Origin: Lysobacteraceae bacterium NML93-0399
GTDB lineage: Bacteria > Pseudomonadota > Gammaproteobacteria > Xanthomonadales > Xanthomonadaceae
Length of the DNA stretch: 64,000 nt
Assembly: GCA_002307375.1 (NCBI GenBank)
Contig: NTJI01000005.1
Coordinates: forward strand, 186,001-250,000
Direction: 5' to 3'
In this document: piece after piece, positions 34,425-43,212 of the stretch
Layout: each line of letters starts with the position of its first letter
Position numbering within the stretch: the stretch's first letter is position 1
Position numbers and translations under genes: made by a program
The notes under the pieces: generated by a model
What the model was told of the DNA's origin: nothing
Seen by the model: the letters and a program-made list of their open reading frames with translations, nothing else
Databases searched by the model: none

Positions 34425-35540
34425 GTGATTTCGCGCGGTTTCAGATGGTTGTTGTGTGGTGTGTTCGTGGCTGCGGCGCCTGCGGTATCGGCGCAGGAAA
34501 CGGCAGACGAGGCACCTGGTTTCGAACTCGGCGGCGCGGTCCGCTTCAACTACGGCTGGCTCGATTATGGGTCCAGCAGCGGACCCGAACTCGAACTGCT
34601 CCGGGTCGATGCGCGCGGCAATGCCGGCCCCGCGTTCTTCTCGCTGCAATACCGCTGGTACGACGGCTTCGATGCTGTGCACCACGCCTACGCGGGCTGG
34701 AAACTCGAGGATGGCAGCCAGGGCGCGACGTCCGACATCCGCGCCGGCATCCAGCAGGTTCCATTCGGACTGCTGCCTACCGCCTCGCACAGCTTCTGGT
34801 TCGGCTCGGGCTATTACCTCGGCATCGAGGACGATTACGACCTGGGCGTGGTGTGGCAACGCCAGTCGGGTGCCCATCAGTGGCATGCAGGCGTGTTCTC
34901 CGGTGACGAGTACGGCACCGGTGCCAATTACGACCGCTACTCGTTCGATGTCGCGACTACCGACGATCTGCCCTATCGCGAGCGCGAACGCGGCATCGTG
35001 CGCTACGAGCACACCAGCGAAGCGAACGGCTGGGAAACGACCTGGGGCGCCTCGGCTTTCGCGGGCCGCATCGAAAATCGACTCGACGGCGGCAAGCACG
35101 ACCACACCGGCGCTGCGATCCATGGCCAGTGGGTGCGCGGTCCGCTGACGCTGCAGGCGCAGTGGGCGCGCTACCGCTACGACAATCCCGAGTCGCGCAT
35201 CGCGATGTCGGCCTTCATGTCGCCGTTCGAGATCGCCTCCGAAGCGGACGTGCCGACGTTCAACGTCGCCTACGACGTGCAGCGCACCGGCTGGTTCGAC
35301 AGCATCACCTGCTACAACAACGCCAGCGCGACCCTGCCGGTCAGCAACGACCCGGGTCTGCGCGATTCGATCCAGAACGTGACCGGCTGCAGCTTCGGCA
35401 AGGGTCCGATGCTGACCTACGTCGACTGGATCGCCGGCAAGAACATGTGGTTCGCCGGTGGCCCCGGCATCGGCGTACGCGACCCGGCCAACGATGGCTG
35501 GCACTCGCGGCTCAACGTCAACATCGGCTTCTACTTCTGA
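34425..35540 (+). CDS. Outer-membrane porin-like beta-barrel protein
   Basis: 371-residue protein with a signal peptide (WLLCGVFVAAAPAVSA, cleaved before QET) and many alternating strands such as FELGGAVRFNYGWLDY and WHSRLNVNIGFYF; the terminal Phe is the usual barrel-insertion signal. It resembles phosphate- or carbohydrate-type porins in general shape but I do not recognise a precise family. It precedes the BCCT carrier by 133 bases on the same strand, suggesting it lets the transporter's substrate, perhaps choline or betaine, through the outer membrane. Hairpins between the two genes may lower readthrough. Start at GTG 34425 is chosen from the signal peptide and the AGGAGG. Confidence 0.72.
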   Translation: MISRGFRWLLCGVFVAAAPAVSAQETADEAPGFELGGAVRFNYGWLDYGSSSGPELELLRVDARGNAGPAFFSLQYRWYDGFDAVHHAYAGWKLEDGSQGATSDIRAGIQQVPFGLLPTASHSFWFGSGYYLGIEDDYDLGVVWQRQSGAHQWHAGVFSGDEYGTGANYDRYSFDVATTDDLPYRERERGIVRYEHTSEANGWETTWGASAFAGRIENRLDGGKHDHTGAAIHGQWVRGPLTLQAQWARYRYDNPESRIAMSAFMSPFEIASEADVPTFNVAYDVQRTGWFDSITCYNNASATLPVSNDPGLRDSIQNVTGCSFGKGPMLTYVDWIAGKNMWFAGGPGIGVRDPANDGWHSRLNVNIGFYF

Positions 35541-35548
35541 TCCGCGGC

Positions 35549-35601
35549 CCGGCCCTCTGGGCCGGTCGCTTCGTCGTACCGCCGGCGCGTGCCGGCGTTT
35601 T
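35549..35601 (+). terminator. Two adjacent hairpins between porin and BCCT genes
   Basis: CCGGCCC-TCT-GGGCCGG at 35549-35565 and CGCCGGC-GCGT-GCCGGCG at 35580-35597 followed by TTTTC. The second is a plausible rho-independent terminator or attenuator. Confidence 0.55.
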
Positions 35602-35673
35602 CACCCGGCCGCAGCAGCGCCCGGCGCAGGCTCCATCGCGTCGCGCCACCGCGGCCCGCCATGAGGATTTCCC

Positions 35674-37683
35674 ATGAACGATCCCACCGTGCGTCCGGAT
35701 ACCGATCCGGTCGCGCCGCCAGAACGCTGGCACTCGCGCATCCTGGGCCCCGTCTTCTATCCGTCGGCGCTGATCGTGTTGGCGCTTGTCGCAATGTCGT
35801 TCATTGCGCCCGAGGCATCGGAAACGGTCTTCAGCCGGGCCAAGAGCTGGGTGGCCGAGGATGCCGGCTGGTTCACGATCCTGACGGTGGCCGGCTTCCT
35901 GGTCTTCATCGTCGGCATCGCGATCAGCGGCTTCGGGAAACTCAAGCTCGGGCCCGATCACAGCAGGCCGGACTACAACTACGCGACCTGGTTCGCGATG
36001 CTGTTCGCGGCCGGCATGGGTATCGGCCTGATGTTCTTCGGCGTGGCCGAGCCGATCATGCATTACGCCGACCCGCCGGTCGGGGACGCGCAGACGGTGG
36101 CAGCGGCGCGCCAGGCAATGCGCATCACGTTCTTCCACTGGGGCGTGCATGCCTGGGCCATCTATGCGGTGGTGGCGCTGTCTCTGGCGTACTTCGCATA
36201 CCGCCACGGTCTGCCGCTGCGCATCCGCTCGTCGCTCTATCCGATCATCGGTGACCGCATCCATGGACCGATCGGCCATGCGGTCGACACGTTCGCGGTG
36301 CTGGGCACGATCTTCGGTCTGGCGACCTCGCTCGGTCTGGGCGTGATCCAGATCAACGCGGGCCTGAACTACCTATTCGACGTGACCGTGAGTACCGGTG
36401 TGCAGGTGGTGCTGATCATCGTGATCACCCTGATCGCCACCGGCTCGGTGTTCTCGGGTCTCGACCGCGGGGTGCGCAGGCTGTCGGAACTCAACATGAT
36501 CATGGCCGTCGCACTGCTGGCCTTCGTGCTGGTGATGGGGCCGACGGTCTATCTGCTGCAGGCATTCGTGCAGAACACCGGCATGTACATCTCGAACGTG
36601 TTCGCGATGACGTTCAACCTCTACGCCTACGACCAGCGTCCGACGTGGTTGGGCGGCTGGACGCTGTTCTACTGGGGCTGGTGGATCGCCTGGTCGCCGT
36701 TCGTGGGCATGTTCATCGCGCGCATCTCGCGCGGCCGGACGATCCGCGAGTTCGTCATCGGCGTGCTGCTGGTGCCGCTGGGCTTCACGTTCCTGTGGAT
36801 GACGATCTACGGCAACAGCGCGCTGTACCAGGTCATGATCGAGGGCAGCCAGTCGCTGGTCGACGCGGTGTCCGCAGACAGCTCGGTGGCCCTGTTCCAG
36901 TTCCTCGAGGACTACCCGCTGTCGTCGATCACTTCGGCCTTGGCGACGCTGCTGGTGGTGATCTTCTTCGTGACCTCGGCCGACTCCGGCGCGCTGGTCA
37001 TCGACATGCTCTCGTCCAAGGGCGAGGAAGAGTCGCCGGTGTGGCAGCGCATCTTCTGGGCGCTGCTGGTCGGTGCGATCGCGGTCGCGTTGCTGATCGC
37101 CGGCGGGCTGTCGGCATTGCAGGCAGGCACCATTGCCAGCGCTTTGCCGTTCACCGTGATCATGATCCTGATGTGCTGGGGCATGGTGAAGGCGATGCGT
37201 CTGGAGCTGGTGAAGCGCACCAGCATCCGGGATGCGCGCATCGCGCCGGTGGCGAGCGGCGGTGGCGACTGGAAAGCGCGCCTGCGTACGCTGGCGCATC
37301 ATCCGCTGAAGAAGGAAGTGCTCGCGTACCTGCAGTCGCAGGTCCAGCCGGCTTTCGAGGATGTCGCGGTCGAACTGCGCAAGCAGAACCTGGAAGTGAC
37401 CGTGGAAACGGGCGAGGACGGTCGCGTCTGGCTGCAGGTGGGACATGGGGAGGAGATGGATTTCTTCTACTCCGTGCGCCCGGTGTCCTACGAACCGCCC
37501 ACTTTCATGTTCGAGGATCCGCGTCGACGCAGGCGGGAAGACGACAAGTTCTTCCGCGCCGAAGTGCATCTGCGCGAAGGTGGCCAGGATTACGACGTCA
37601 TGGGCTGGCGCAAGGACGAGCTGATCCACGACGTGCTCGACCAGTACCAGCGGCACATCCACTTCCTCAACGTGGTGCGCTGA
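35674..37683 (+). CDS. betT: BCCT family transporter (BetT-like)
   Basis: 669-residue betaine/choline/carnitine transporter of the inner membrane. Twelve helices span residues about 25-515, and the Trp-rich substrate segment WTLFYWGWWIAWSPFVGMFIARIS is in the helix 8 region (key residues: the W-G-W-W cluster). The cytoplasmic C-terminal extension of about 150 residues is typical of BetT-type choline carriers, which use it for osmotic control. AGGA lies seven bases before ATG 35674. No betA/betB genes are in this window, so whether choline is oxidised to betaine cannot be judged. A strong terminator follows at 37695. Confidence 0.9.
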   Translation: MNDPTVRPDTDPVAPPERWHSRILGPVFYPSALIVLALVAMSFIAPEASETVFSRAKSWVAEDAGWFTILTVAGFLVFIVGIAISGFGKLKLGPDHSRPDYNYATWFAMLFAAGMGIGLMFFGVAEPIMHYADPPVGDAQTVAAARQAMRITFFHWGVHAWAIYAVVALSLAYFAYRHGLPLRIRSSLYPIIGDRIHGPIGHAVDTFAVLGTIFGLATSLGLGVIQINAGLNYLFDVTVSTGVQVVLIIVITLIATGSVFSGLDRGVRRLSELNMIMAVALLAFVLVMGPTVYLLQAFVQNTGMYISNVFAMTFNLYAYDQRPTWLGGWTLFYWGWWIAWSPFVGMFIARISRGRTIREFVIGVLLVPLGFTFLWMTIYGNSALYQVMIEGSQSLVDAVSADSSVALFQFLEDYPLSSITSALATLLVVIFFVTSADSGALVIDMLSSKGEEESPVWQRIFWALLVGAIAVALLIAGGLSALQAGTIASALPFTVIMILMCWGMVKAMRLELVKRTSIRDARIAPVASGGGDWKARLRTLAHHPLKKEVLAYLQSQVQPAFEDVAVELRKQNLEVTVETGEDGRVWLQVGHGEEMDFFYSVRPVSYEPPTFMFEDPRRRRREDDKFFRAEVHLREGGQDYDVMGWRKDELIHDVLDQYQRHIHFLNVVR

Positions 37684-37694
37684 CGGCAATACGG

Positions 37695-37724
37695 AAAAGG
37701 CCGCGCATTGCGCGGCCTTTTTCT
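37695..37724 (+). terminator. Rho-independent terminator after betT
   Basis: AAAAGGCCGCGC, loop ATT, GCGCGGCCTTTTT, with a further T-rich CTTT. A 12-bp stem 12 bases after the stop codon. Confidence 0.9.
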
Positions 37725-37744
37725 TTGGGGCGGAGATCGCGTTT

Positions 37745-37813
37745 GCAGGCGCTCGCGCGCGCGCGAAGGGCTTCACCGGGAAGGCCCATCGCGCGCGAGC
37801 GCGCTCCTACAGG
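37745..37813. repeat. REP-type inverted repeat, copy A
   Basis: About 69 bases with GC-rich inverted ends (GCAGGCGCTCGCGCG and GCGCGAGCGCGCTCCTACAGG) around a core containing ACCGGGAAGGCCCATCGCGC. The core and right end match copy B at 43938-44004, and the CTCCTACAGG end matches copy C at 58805. Confidence 0.8.
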
Positions 37814-37837
37814 GGGTTCCCAAACGTGCTTCAACAG

Positions 37838-37861
37838 AAAGCCGCGCTTGTGCGCGGCTTT
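37838..37861. terminator. Hairpin terminator of the DUF3016 gene
   Basis: AAAGCCGCGC, loop TTGT, GCGCGGCTTT. It ends the minus-strand gene at 37876 and can also act on the plus strand. Confidence 0.75.
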
Positions 37862-37875
37862 GTCGTTTCCGTCGA

Positions 37876-38445
37876 TCAGCGTTGTGCGATCGTCGGACGC
37901 AGGTCGCGCCGCAGCCAGTCGTCGATCAGCTGCTTCTCGTAGCGCAGCGCATCGCTGCCCATCGTCGTGCTGGCGCGATGCATGAAACCCATGTCGCGCA
38001 GTTCGCGCGTGCCTTCGGCAACGACATTGCCGGCCGCGTCGCGCAGCACGAAACTCAGATCGATCCGCGGCGGATAGTGGTCCTTGATGATCCGCACATG
38101 GTCCATCTGCGGGCCGCGCCACGGCTCGTACATGCCCGCACGACGGATGTCGTGGATGGTCACATCGAGCGTGCTGCCGGCCGGCAGTTCGCGCTCGGCC
38201 TGACGCCGCACATGCCGCGCGATCTGTTCGACCCAGTCGCCACGGAGCGCCTCCCAGCGATTGCCGCTCAGGCGAATGTCGGAAAACGCTTCGGGATCGG
38301 TCCACTGCACGGCGACCGGACTGTCCCCCGCGAGGCTGCGCGGCGCCTCGGGGTCGGTGACGTCATTGCGGGCCAGCGCCGGCGCGGCGATCGCGGTCAG
38401 CGCGGCGGCGAGCAGCAGGGGCAGCGGCAGGGCAGGGCGACGCAT
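37876..38445 (-). CDS. DUF3016 domain-containing exported protein
   Basis: 189-residue protein with a signal peptide (LPLPLLLAAALTAIAAPALA) and the DUF3016 domain: VQWTDPEAFSDIR near residue 47 and RDMGFMHRASTTMGSDALRYEKQLIDDW near the end (key residues Met-Gly-Phe-Met and Tyr-Glu-Lys). It is probably periplasmic; the family has no assigned function. GGGAGAG about seven bases before ATG 38445 supports this start over the one at 38472. It lies 100 bases from the ABC module on the same strand but separate from it. Confidence 0.86.
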   Translation of the reverse strand: MRRPALPLPLLLAAALTAIAAPALARNDVTDPEAPRSLAGDSPVAVQWTDPEAFSDIRLSGNRWEALRGDWVEQIARHVRRQAERELPAGSTLDVTIHDIRRAGMYEPWRGPQMDHVRIIKDHYPPRIDLSFVLRDAAGNVVAEGTRELRDMGFMHRASTTMGSDALRYEKQLIDDWLRRDLRPTIAQR

Positions 38446-38545
38446 TGCGGACTCTCCCTCGCGTGCGGACATCCCGCACGAACGGCTGTGGATGGTCGGC
38501 CGAGCATGCGCCGGGCGGGCTTAACCGGCGATCAAGGCAGCCGGT

Positions 38546-39991
38546 TCAGTCGAGCAGAAACGCGTGCAGACGTGCGCGGTACCTGCGCAGCGCACGCCAG
38601 GCGGCGGCCGCGTACCCGAATGCGAGCGTCGCCAGAACCACGGTCCATGCACTGGCATGCGGGATCACCGGCAGCCGGATCATCACCACGATCAGCGCCC
38701 AGGTCGCGGCGATCAGCAGCGGCAACGCGGCGACGAAGGTGCGCCACGACTGCACGGGGCCCCCGCCGAGGGCAGCTGCGCACATCCAGAGACTCGCCGC
38801 CACCACGGGAATGGTCAGGCCGCCCAGCAGCGCGATGTGCGGCCATCCGGACGCCCGCACCCAGACCAGGAGCAGGACGGTCGCCACGGCCGTCACCATC
38901 AGTTGCCCCAGGCGGCGCATCACGCTACCGAGCAGCCACGAAGCGCCTTGGGACGGTGTACCCAGCCCGGGCAGCAGTGCCAGCTCCGGAAATTCGGCCG
39001 CCTGCCGCCGACGTTGACGTTCCAGACGCATGGCCAGCGTCCAGCCGCCGGCGAAGACACCGATCAAGGCACCGAGCAGCAGAGCGTCGCGGATGATCGG
39101 GGTGTCGCCGCGGAAGGGAATGACCAGGACCGCGAGGACGGCGAGTACGACATAGCACCACTGGCGGATCGCGTCGGGACGGGACACGTACCCCATCGGC
39201 CCGGCCAGGACGGCATCGATGGCGGCGCGCGGTGCATGCGGACCCGGATTTGCGGGGCGCGGCATCGCGAAGAGCCAGCCCTCGCGTTCGCGCTGCACAT
39301 CCAGGGTCGCGGTCCCGGCCGGCTGAGTCCATCCAACCAGGCCGCCCGGCGCGTACAGCAGGATCGGACGGCGCCAGGTGGGAATTCCGGCAGGGTCTGC
39401 GGTCCGCATGACCGTGCGGATGCCCGCGAACAGCAATGCAAGCCCCGCGATGGTGGCTGCCGCGATCGGAACCGGTCCCATGTCCGACATCCGGATCGGA
39501 AGCATGTTGACCAGGCCGGGCAGGACCATCAGCGCGCATGCGGCAGGCCATGGCATGACCGAGAACAGCACGCCGGCCAAGGCGCCGAGCAGCGGCGCGC
39601 CGATCGCGACCGACGCTTCGACTCCCAGGGCGAACAGGACCAGCGCGGGTAGCGGAATCGTGACCAGGGCCGCCAGCGACAGCGCGCGTACGGTCGTGCC
39701 GGTCATGTCCGGCATCCGGAGACGCGTGGCAGCCGCCTGCAACAGAAGAACGCGCGCGAACCAGCCGCCCCAGAGCGAGAAATTGGCCATCAGCGCGAAG
39801 AAGCCGAGCCCGGTCGAGCGGGCATCCGACTCATCCGTCACGAAGACGCCCAGCAGCACTGCTGCAAGCATCAGGCACGCGTAGACCGCCATCATCGAGA
39901 GCCGGTGACGTCGCACGGTGCAGGCGGCGAGTGCGGCGGTCGTCCGACTGGAGGCACGCGGCCGGGACGTGGAACTGGCGACCGCGTTCAC
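38546..39991 (-). CDS. Membrane protein, probable permease partner of the adjacent ABC ATPase
   Basis: 481-residue inner-membrane protein with about ten to twelve hydrophobic segments and no recognisable catalytic motif. A soluble loop of about 90 residues lies in the middle (residues 215-270). It starts with GTG 39991, overlapping the ATPase stop (GTGA), so the two are made together. By analogy with YtrA-type clusters, where a GntR regulator, an ATPase and a membrane protein form an export or self-protection ABC system, this is likely the permease. No closer family is recognised. Confidence 0.72.
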   Translation of the reverse strand: MNAVASSTSRPRASSRTTAALAACTVRRHRLSMMAVYACLMLAAVLLGVFVTDESDARSTGLGFFALMANFSLWGGWFARVLLLQAAATRLRMPDMTGTTVRALSLAALVTIPLPALVLFALGVEASVAIGAPLLGALAGVLFSVMPWPAACALMVLPGLVNMLPIRMSDMGPVPIAAATIAGLALLFAGIRTVMRTADPAGIPTWRRPILLYAPGGLVGWTQPAGTATLDVQREREGWLFAMPRPANPGPHAPRAAIDAVLAGPMGYVSRPDAIRQWCYVVLAVLAVLVIPFRGDTPIIRDALLLGALIGVFAGGWTLAMRLERQRRRQAAEFPELALLPGLGTPSQGASWLLGSVMRRLGQLMVTAVATVLLLVWVRASGWPHIALLGGLTIPVVAASLWMCAAALGGGPVQSWRTFVAALPLLIAATWALIVVMIRLPVIPHASAWTVVLATLAFGYAAAAWRALRRYRARLHAFLLD

Positions 39992-40917
39992 GCCGACACC
40001 TCGATGAACAGATCCTCCAGCGGCAGCGCTTCGGCGCGCACGCCCGGCACCTGCACCAGATCCGGCCAGGGCGCGCCCTCGCCGCGCAGGACGGTGATCG
40101 ACAGACCTCCGTACGGGTGCGCGCGACGCGAGACCTCACCGGGCACGTCCTCGCACAGTTGCGCGGCGACCGCCTCGGGCACGTGCAGGCGCAGGTTGCG
40201 TTCCTTGAGGCTGTCGAGCTCGTTGTGCAGCAGCAGTCGACCGTCGTGCAGGAAGGCCACGTGCGAGGCGACGCGTTCGAGGTCGGACACGATGTGGGTC
40301 GAGAACAGCACGGTCGTGCCCGCTTCTCCGGCGCGTGAGGCGATCTCGCGCAGCAGTTCGCGGCGGCCGACCGGATCGAGTGCGGAGGCCGGTTCGTCGA
40401 GCACCAGCAGCGCCGGCTGCGACGCCAGTGCACGGACGATCGCCACGCGCTGGCGCTCACCGGGCGAGAGTTTCGCCAGCAGCTTGTTGCGCGGCAGCTG
40501 CCAGCGATCGAGCGTCGCGTCGACGTAAGTAGCGTCCCAGCGCGGATAGAAGCGGCCGATGAAGTCGAGCATCTCGCCCACCTCGAGCCACGCCATGGCT
40601 TCGGGCTGCTGCGGTACGTAACCCAGGCGCTGCTTCACCGAATCGGTCATGCGCAAGGCGGGCTTGCCCCAGACTGTGGCAGTGCCGGCGTCGGGCTCGA
40701 TCAGACCGAGCATCGCGCGGATCAGCGTGCTCTTGCCGGCGCCGTTGCGGCCGATCAGGCCGAGCACGGCACCAGGTTCGACGGCCAGCGACACGCCCTT
40801 GAGCACGCTCTGCTGGTCGTACTGTTTGAACAGGCCATCCACCGCGAGCGGCGCAACGGTGGCGAGCGGGTCCGGCGTGGCGACGGCGAAGACGGAACGG
40901 TCGAGCATCGCGTTCAT
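39988..40917 (-). CDS. ABC transporter ATP-binding protein
   Basis: 309-residue ATPase. Walker A is LIGRNGAGKSTLIRAM, the Q-loop region is GYVPQQPEAMAWLEV, the signature LSPGERQR, Walker B LLVLDEPASALDP, and the H-loop STHIVSD. The C-terminal 80 residues are an extra domain common in drug-export or self-resistance ATPases. It overlaps the GntR regulator by four bases upstream and the membrane gene by four bases downstream, which makes a compact three-gene operon. The exported substrate is unknown; regulators of this type often respond to cell-envelope antibiotics. Confidence 0.92.
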   Translation of the reverse strand: MNAMLDRSVFAVATPDPLATVAPLAVDGLFKQYDQQSVLKGVSLAVEPGAVLGLIGRNGAGKSTLIRAMLGLIEPDAGTATVWGKPALRMTDSVKQRLGYVPQQPEAMAWLEVGEMLDFIGRFYPRWDATYVDATLDRWQLPRNKLLAKLSPGERQRVAIVRALASQPALLVLDEPASALDPVGRRELLREIASRAGEAGTTVLFSTHIVSDLERVASHVAFLHDGRLLLHNELDSLKERNLRLHVPEAVAAQLCEDVPGEVSRRAHPYGGLSITVLRGEGAPWPDLVQVPGVRAEALPLEDLFIEVSA

Positions 40918-41303
40918 GGCACATCCTCCGTGAGTCGGGTCTTGAGCCGGTCGAGCAGGGCGTCGGCCGGAAGTTCGAGTTCGCGCGCATGCCGCGCGAG
41001 TGCGTCGAGCGCGGGATCGATCAGCGCCCAGCGCGCGGCGAGGTCGGGTGGCGTCGCCAGATCGGCCACCACCATGCCCTTGCCGCGCAGGCGCACCAGC
41101 AGGCCTTCGGCTTCGAGCTGGCTGTAGGCCTTGGACACCGTCATCGGGTTGATCGCGTGCAGCCCGGCCACCTCGCGTACCGAGGGCAGGGCCTGTCCCG
41201 GCCGCAGCTGGCCGCCCGCGACCAGCCGCCGGATCTGTCCGGTGATCTGCCGGTACAGCGGCTCGGGGGCATTGGGCTGGATCGAGAGCAGGCTTGCGTC
41301 CAT
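40914..41303 (-). CDS. GntR family regulator, YtrA subfamily
   Basis: 129-residue regulator: a GntR winged helix (PLYRQITGQIRRLVAGGQL, ALPSVREVAGLHAINPMTVSKAY) with only a short helical tail, as in the YtrA subfamily. It probably represses its own operon (ATPase and membrane protein) until an inducer, often a cell-wall-active compound, appears. The start at ATG 41303 is nearly at the predicted transcription start, so the message seems leaderless. A palindrome (41304-41325) abuts the start codon. A TTG four codons earlier in frame would lie upstream of the predicted start. Confidence 0.9.
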   Translation of the reverse strand: MDASLLSIQPNAPEPLYRQITGQIRRLVAGGQLRPGQALPSVREVAGLHAINPMTVSKAYSQLEAEGLLVRLRGKGMVVADLATPPDLAARWALIDPALDALARHARELELPADALLDRLKTRLTEDVP

Positions 41304-41340
41304 GTGTATCAATACAACAATACACTTGGGACCGAGTCAA
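41304..41340 (-). promoter_or_regulatory. Promoter and palindromic operator of the GntR operon
   Basis: Reading leftward, TTGACT (41340-41335), 17 bases, TTGTAT (41317-41312), then ATG at 41303-41301, so the leader is zero to two bases. GTGTAT (41304-41309) and ATACAC (41320-41325) form a dyad with a ten-base spacer that covers the -10 box; an inner dyad TGTAT-CA-ATACA (41305-41316) adds a third half-site. Autorepression by the YtrA-type regulator is the simplest reading. Confidence 0.65.
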
Positions 41341-41459
41341 GCGCGTGGTCGCGCTGCGTTGGACAGCGGTTCGGTGTCCGCAGACCGGACGCAGGAGCTT
41401 TGGGAGGCGGGCAGCGGCCACGCAGCCGGATTTACGGACGCGGCGTTAGGCTTCGCGGC

Positions 41460-42116
41460 ATGTTGCCCCGCCTGCCAAGCCTGCTTCTGGCCATCGCCCT
41501 GCTCATGCCCGTGCTCGTGCGCGCCGACGATCTGCCGACGCGGCTGTCCGCGCTCGCGCCGGCACTGGATCGAAAGGTGCTGTCGATGGCCCTGCAGGCC
41601 CGTGCATGCGCGGCGCACGAGCGCGACGTCGGCACCCGACTGGCGGTGATCGACTATTCGCGCCCCTCCACCGAAGTGCGACTGTGGGTGTTCGACGTCG
41701 ATGCGGGGCGTCTGCTGCATGCCGAACACGTTGCCCACGGGCGCGGCAGCGGCGGCAACGTGCCGACGGTGTTCTCGGATGTCGAGGGCAGTCACCAGTC
41801 CAGTCTCGGGCTGTTCGCGACGGCCGAGACCTACATCGGACAGAACGGATATTCGCTGCGCCTGGACGGACTCGAGCCGGGCATCAACGGCCGGGCGCGC
41901 GAGCGGCTGATCGTCATGCACGGTGCCGATTACATCGACCCCGCGCAGGGCCTGCGCCAGGGCCGGCTGGGGCGCAGCTGGGGCTGCCCGGCCGTGCGCC
42001 GGGAAGTGGCGCAGGCGGTGATCGACGATCTCAGGGACGGACACCTGCTGTTCGCCTACGCCGACGATACGCAGTGGCGACGTGCGTCCACGCTGTTGCG
42101 GTGCCCGAGCGGCTGA
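41460..42116 (+). CDS. Murein L,D-transpeptidase catalytic-domain family protein (exported)
   Basis: 218-residue protein with a signal peptide (LPSLLLAIALLMPVLVRA) and the L,D-transpeptidase-like catalytic domain of the YkuD relative (PF13645 type): LAVIDYSRPSTEVRLWVFD, LIVMHGADYIDP and GRSWGCPAVRR, where the Cys is the nucleophile and the His partner is in MHGAD. It is likely periplasmic and remodels or crosslinks peptidoglycan. Start ATG 41460 begins the signal peptide. It is divergent from the GntR operon (156 bases) and precedes a true YkuD enzyme and an M23 peptidase in the same direction. Confidence 0.85.
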   Translation: MLPRLPSLLLAIALLMPVLVRADDLPTRLSALAPALDRKVLSMALQARACAAHERDVGTRLAVIDYSRPSTEVRLWVFDVDAGRLLHAEHVAHGRGSGGNVPTVFSDVEGSHQSSLGLFATAETYIGQNGYSLRLDGLEPGINGRARERLIVMHGADYIDPAQGLRQGRLGRSWGCPAVRREVAQAVIDDLRDGHLLFAYADDTQWRRASTLLRCPSG

Positions 42117-42192
42117 ATGTCGGGCGATGGCTTCACGCCGATGGCGCGCAGCCACCGGGAGCATGCGACGCATCGCAACGAGGAGTGATGCC

Positions 42193-43209
42193 ATGTCTGC
42201 ACGCTGGATCCGTGGCGCCCACGCGCCGATCTGCGCAGTCGCGCTGTGCCTGCTGGTGGCCGGGCCGACATTCGCCCAGAACGCTGACGTCGGTACCGAC
42301 AGCACGCAGCCGGATGAGGCTTCGAGCGCCCTGACGGCCGACGCGGTCAATGCCGCCGACATGGACGCCGGCGATGCGGCGATGCTGCGCACACAGGTGC
42401 TGCTAGACCGCGTGCATTTCTCGCCCGGCGAGATCGACGCCCGCGGCGGCACCAACACCACGCGCGCACTGGCGGCCTTCCAACGGCACCAGGGACTGGA
42501 TGCGAGCGGTGAACTCGACGCGCGCACCTGGGAGGCGCTCACTGCCGGAAACACCCCCGCACTGGTCACCCACACGCTCAGCGCCGAGGATGTCGCAGGC
42601 CCGTTCGCGGCCCTGCCCGAGGACATGATGGCGCAGGCCGAGCAGGCGTCGCTGGGCTACGAGACGCTGCTCGAAGCGCTGGGCGAGCGCTTCCACGCCG
42701 CGCCGGCGCTGCTGCGCAGGCTCAATCCCGGCACCGAGTTCGAGGCCGGTGCGCAGATTTTGGTGCCGAACATCGGCGAGGCCGCGCCACTGGCCGAGCC
42801 GGCGCGTGTGGTGGTCAGCAAGTCCGACTCGGTCGTGCGCCTGGTCGACGCGCAGGGCGAGGTCTACGCCCAGTTTCCGGCGTCCACCGGCACCGAGCGC
42901 GACCCCTTGCCGATCGGCGAGTGGACGATCGACGGCGTCGCCACCGATCCCACCTTCCATTACAACCCCGACCTGTTCTGGGACGCCGACCCCTCGCATG
43001 CGAAGGCCGTGCTGCCGCCGGGGCCGAACAATCCGGTCGGCACAGTGTGGATCGACCTGTCCAAGCCGCATTACGGCATCCACGGCACGCCCGAGCCACA
43101 GAACATCGGCAAGACCCAGTCGCACGGCTGCATCCGCATGACCAACTGGAGCGCGCGCCGCGTCGCCGAGGTGGTCAAGCCCGGCATGACCGCGGTGCTG
43201 GAGGAATAA
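42193..43209 (+). CDS. L,D-transpeptidase with peptidoglycan-binding domain
   Basis: 338-residue periplasmic enzyme forming 3-3 crosslinks or attaching proteins to peptidoglycan. Order: signal peptide (residues 1-28), peptidoglycan-binding helices (about 60-110, with LDASGELDARTWEAL), a linker, and the YkuD domain (about 200-338) with HYGIHGTPEPQNIG and SHGCIRMTNW, catalytic Cys313. All catalytic residues are present. AGGAG lies seven bases before ATG 42193. The M23 peptidase gene begins three bases after the stop, pointing to an operon for wall remodelling. Confidence 0.92.
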   Translation: MSARWIRGAHAPICAVALCLLVAGPTFAQNADVGTDSTQPDEASSALTADAVNAADMDAGDAAMLRTQVLLDRVHFSPGEIDARGGTNTTRALAAFQRHQGLDASGELDARTWEALTAGNTPALVTHTLSAEDVAGPFAALPEDMMAQAEQASLGYETLLEALGERFHAAPALLRRLNPGTEFEAGAQILVPNIGEAAPLAEPARVVVSKSDSVVRLVDAQGEVYAQFPASTGTERDPLPIGEWTIDGVATDPTFHYNPDLFWDADPSHAKAVLPPGPNNPVGTVWIDLSKPHYGIHGTPEPQNIGKTQSHGCIRMTNWSARRVAEVVKPGMTAVLEE

Positions 43210-43212
43210 GCC

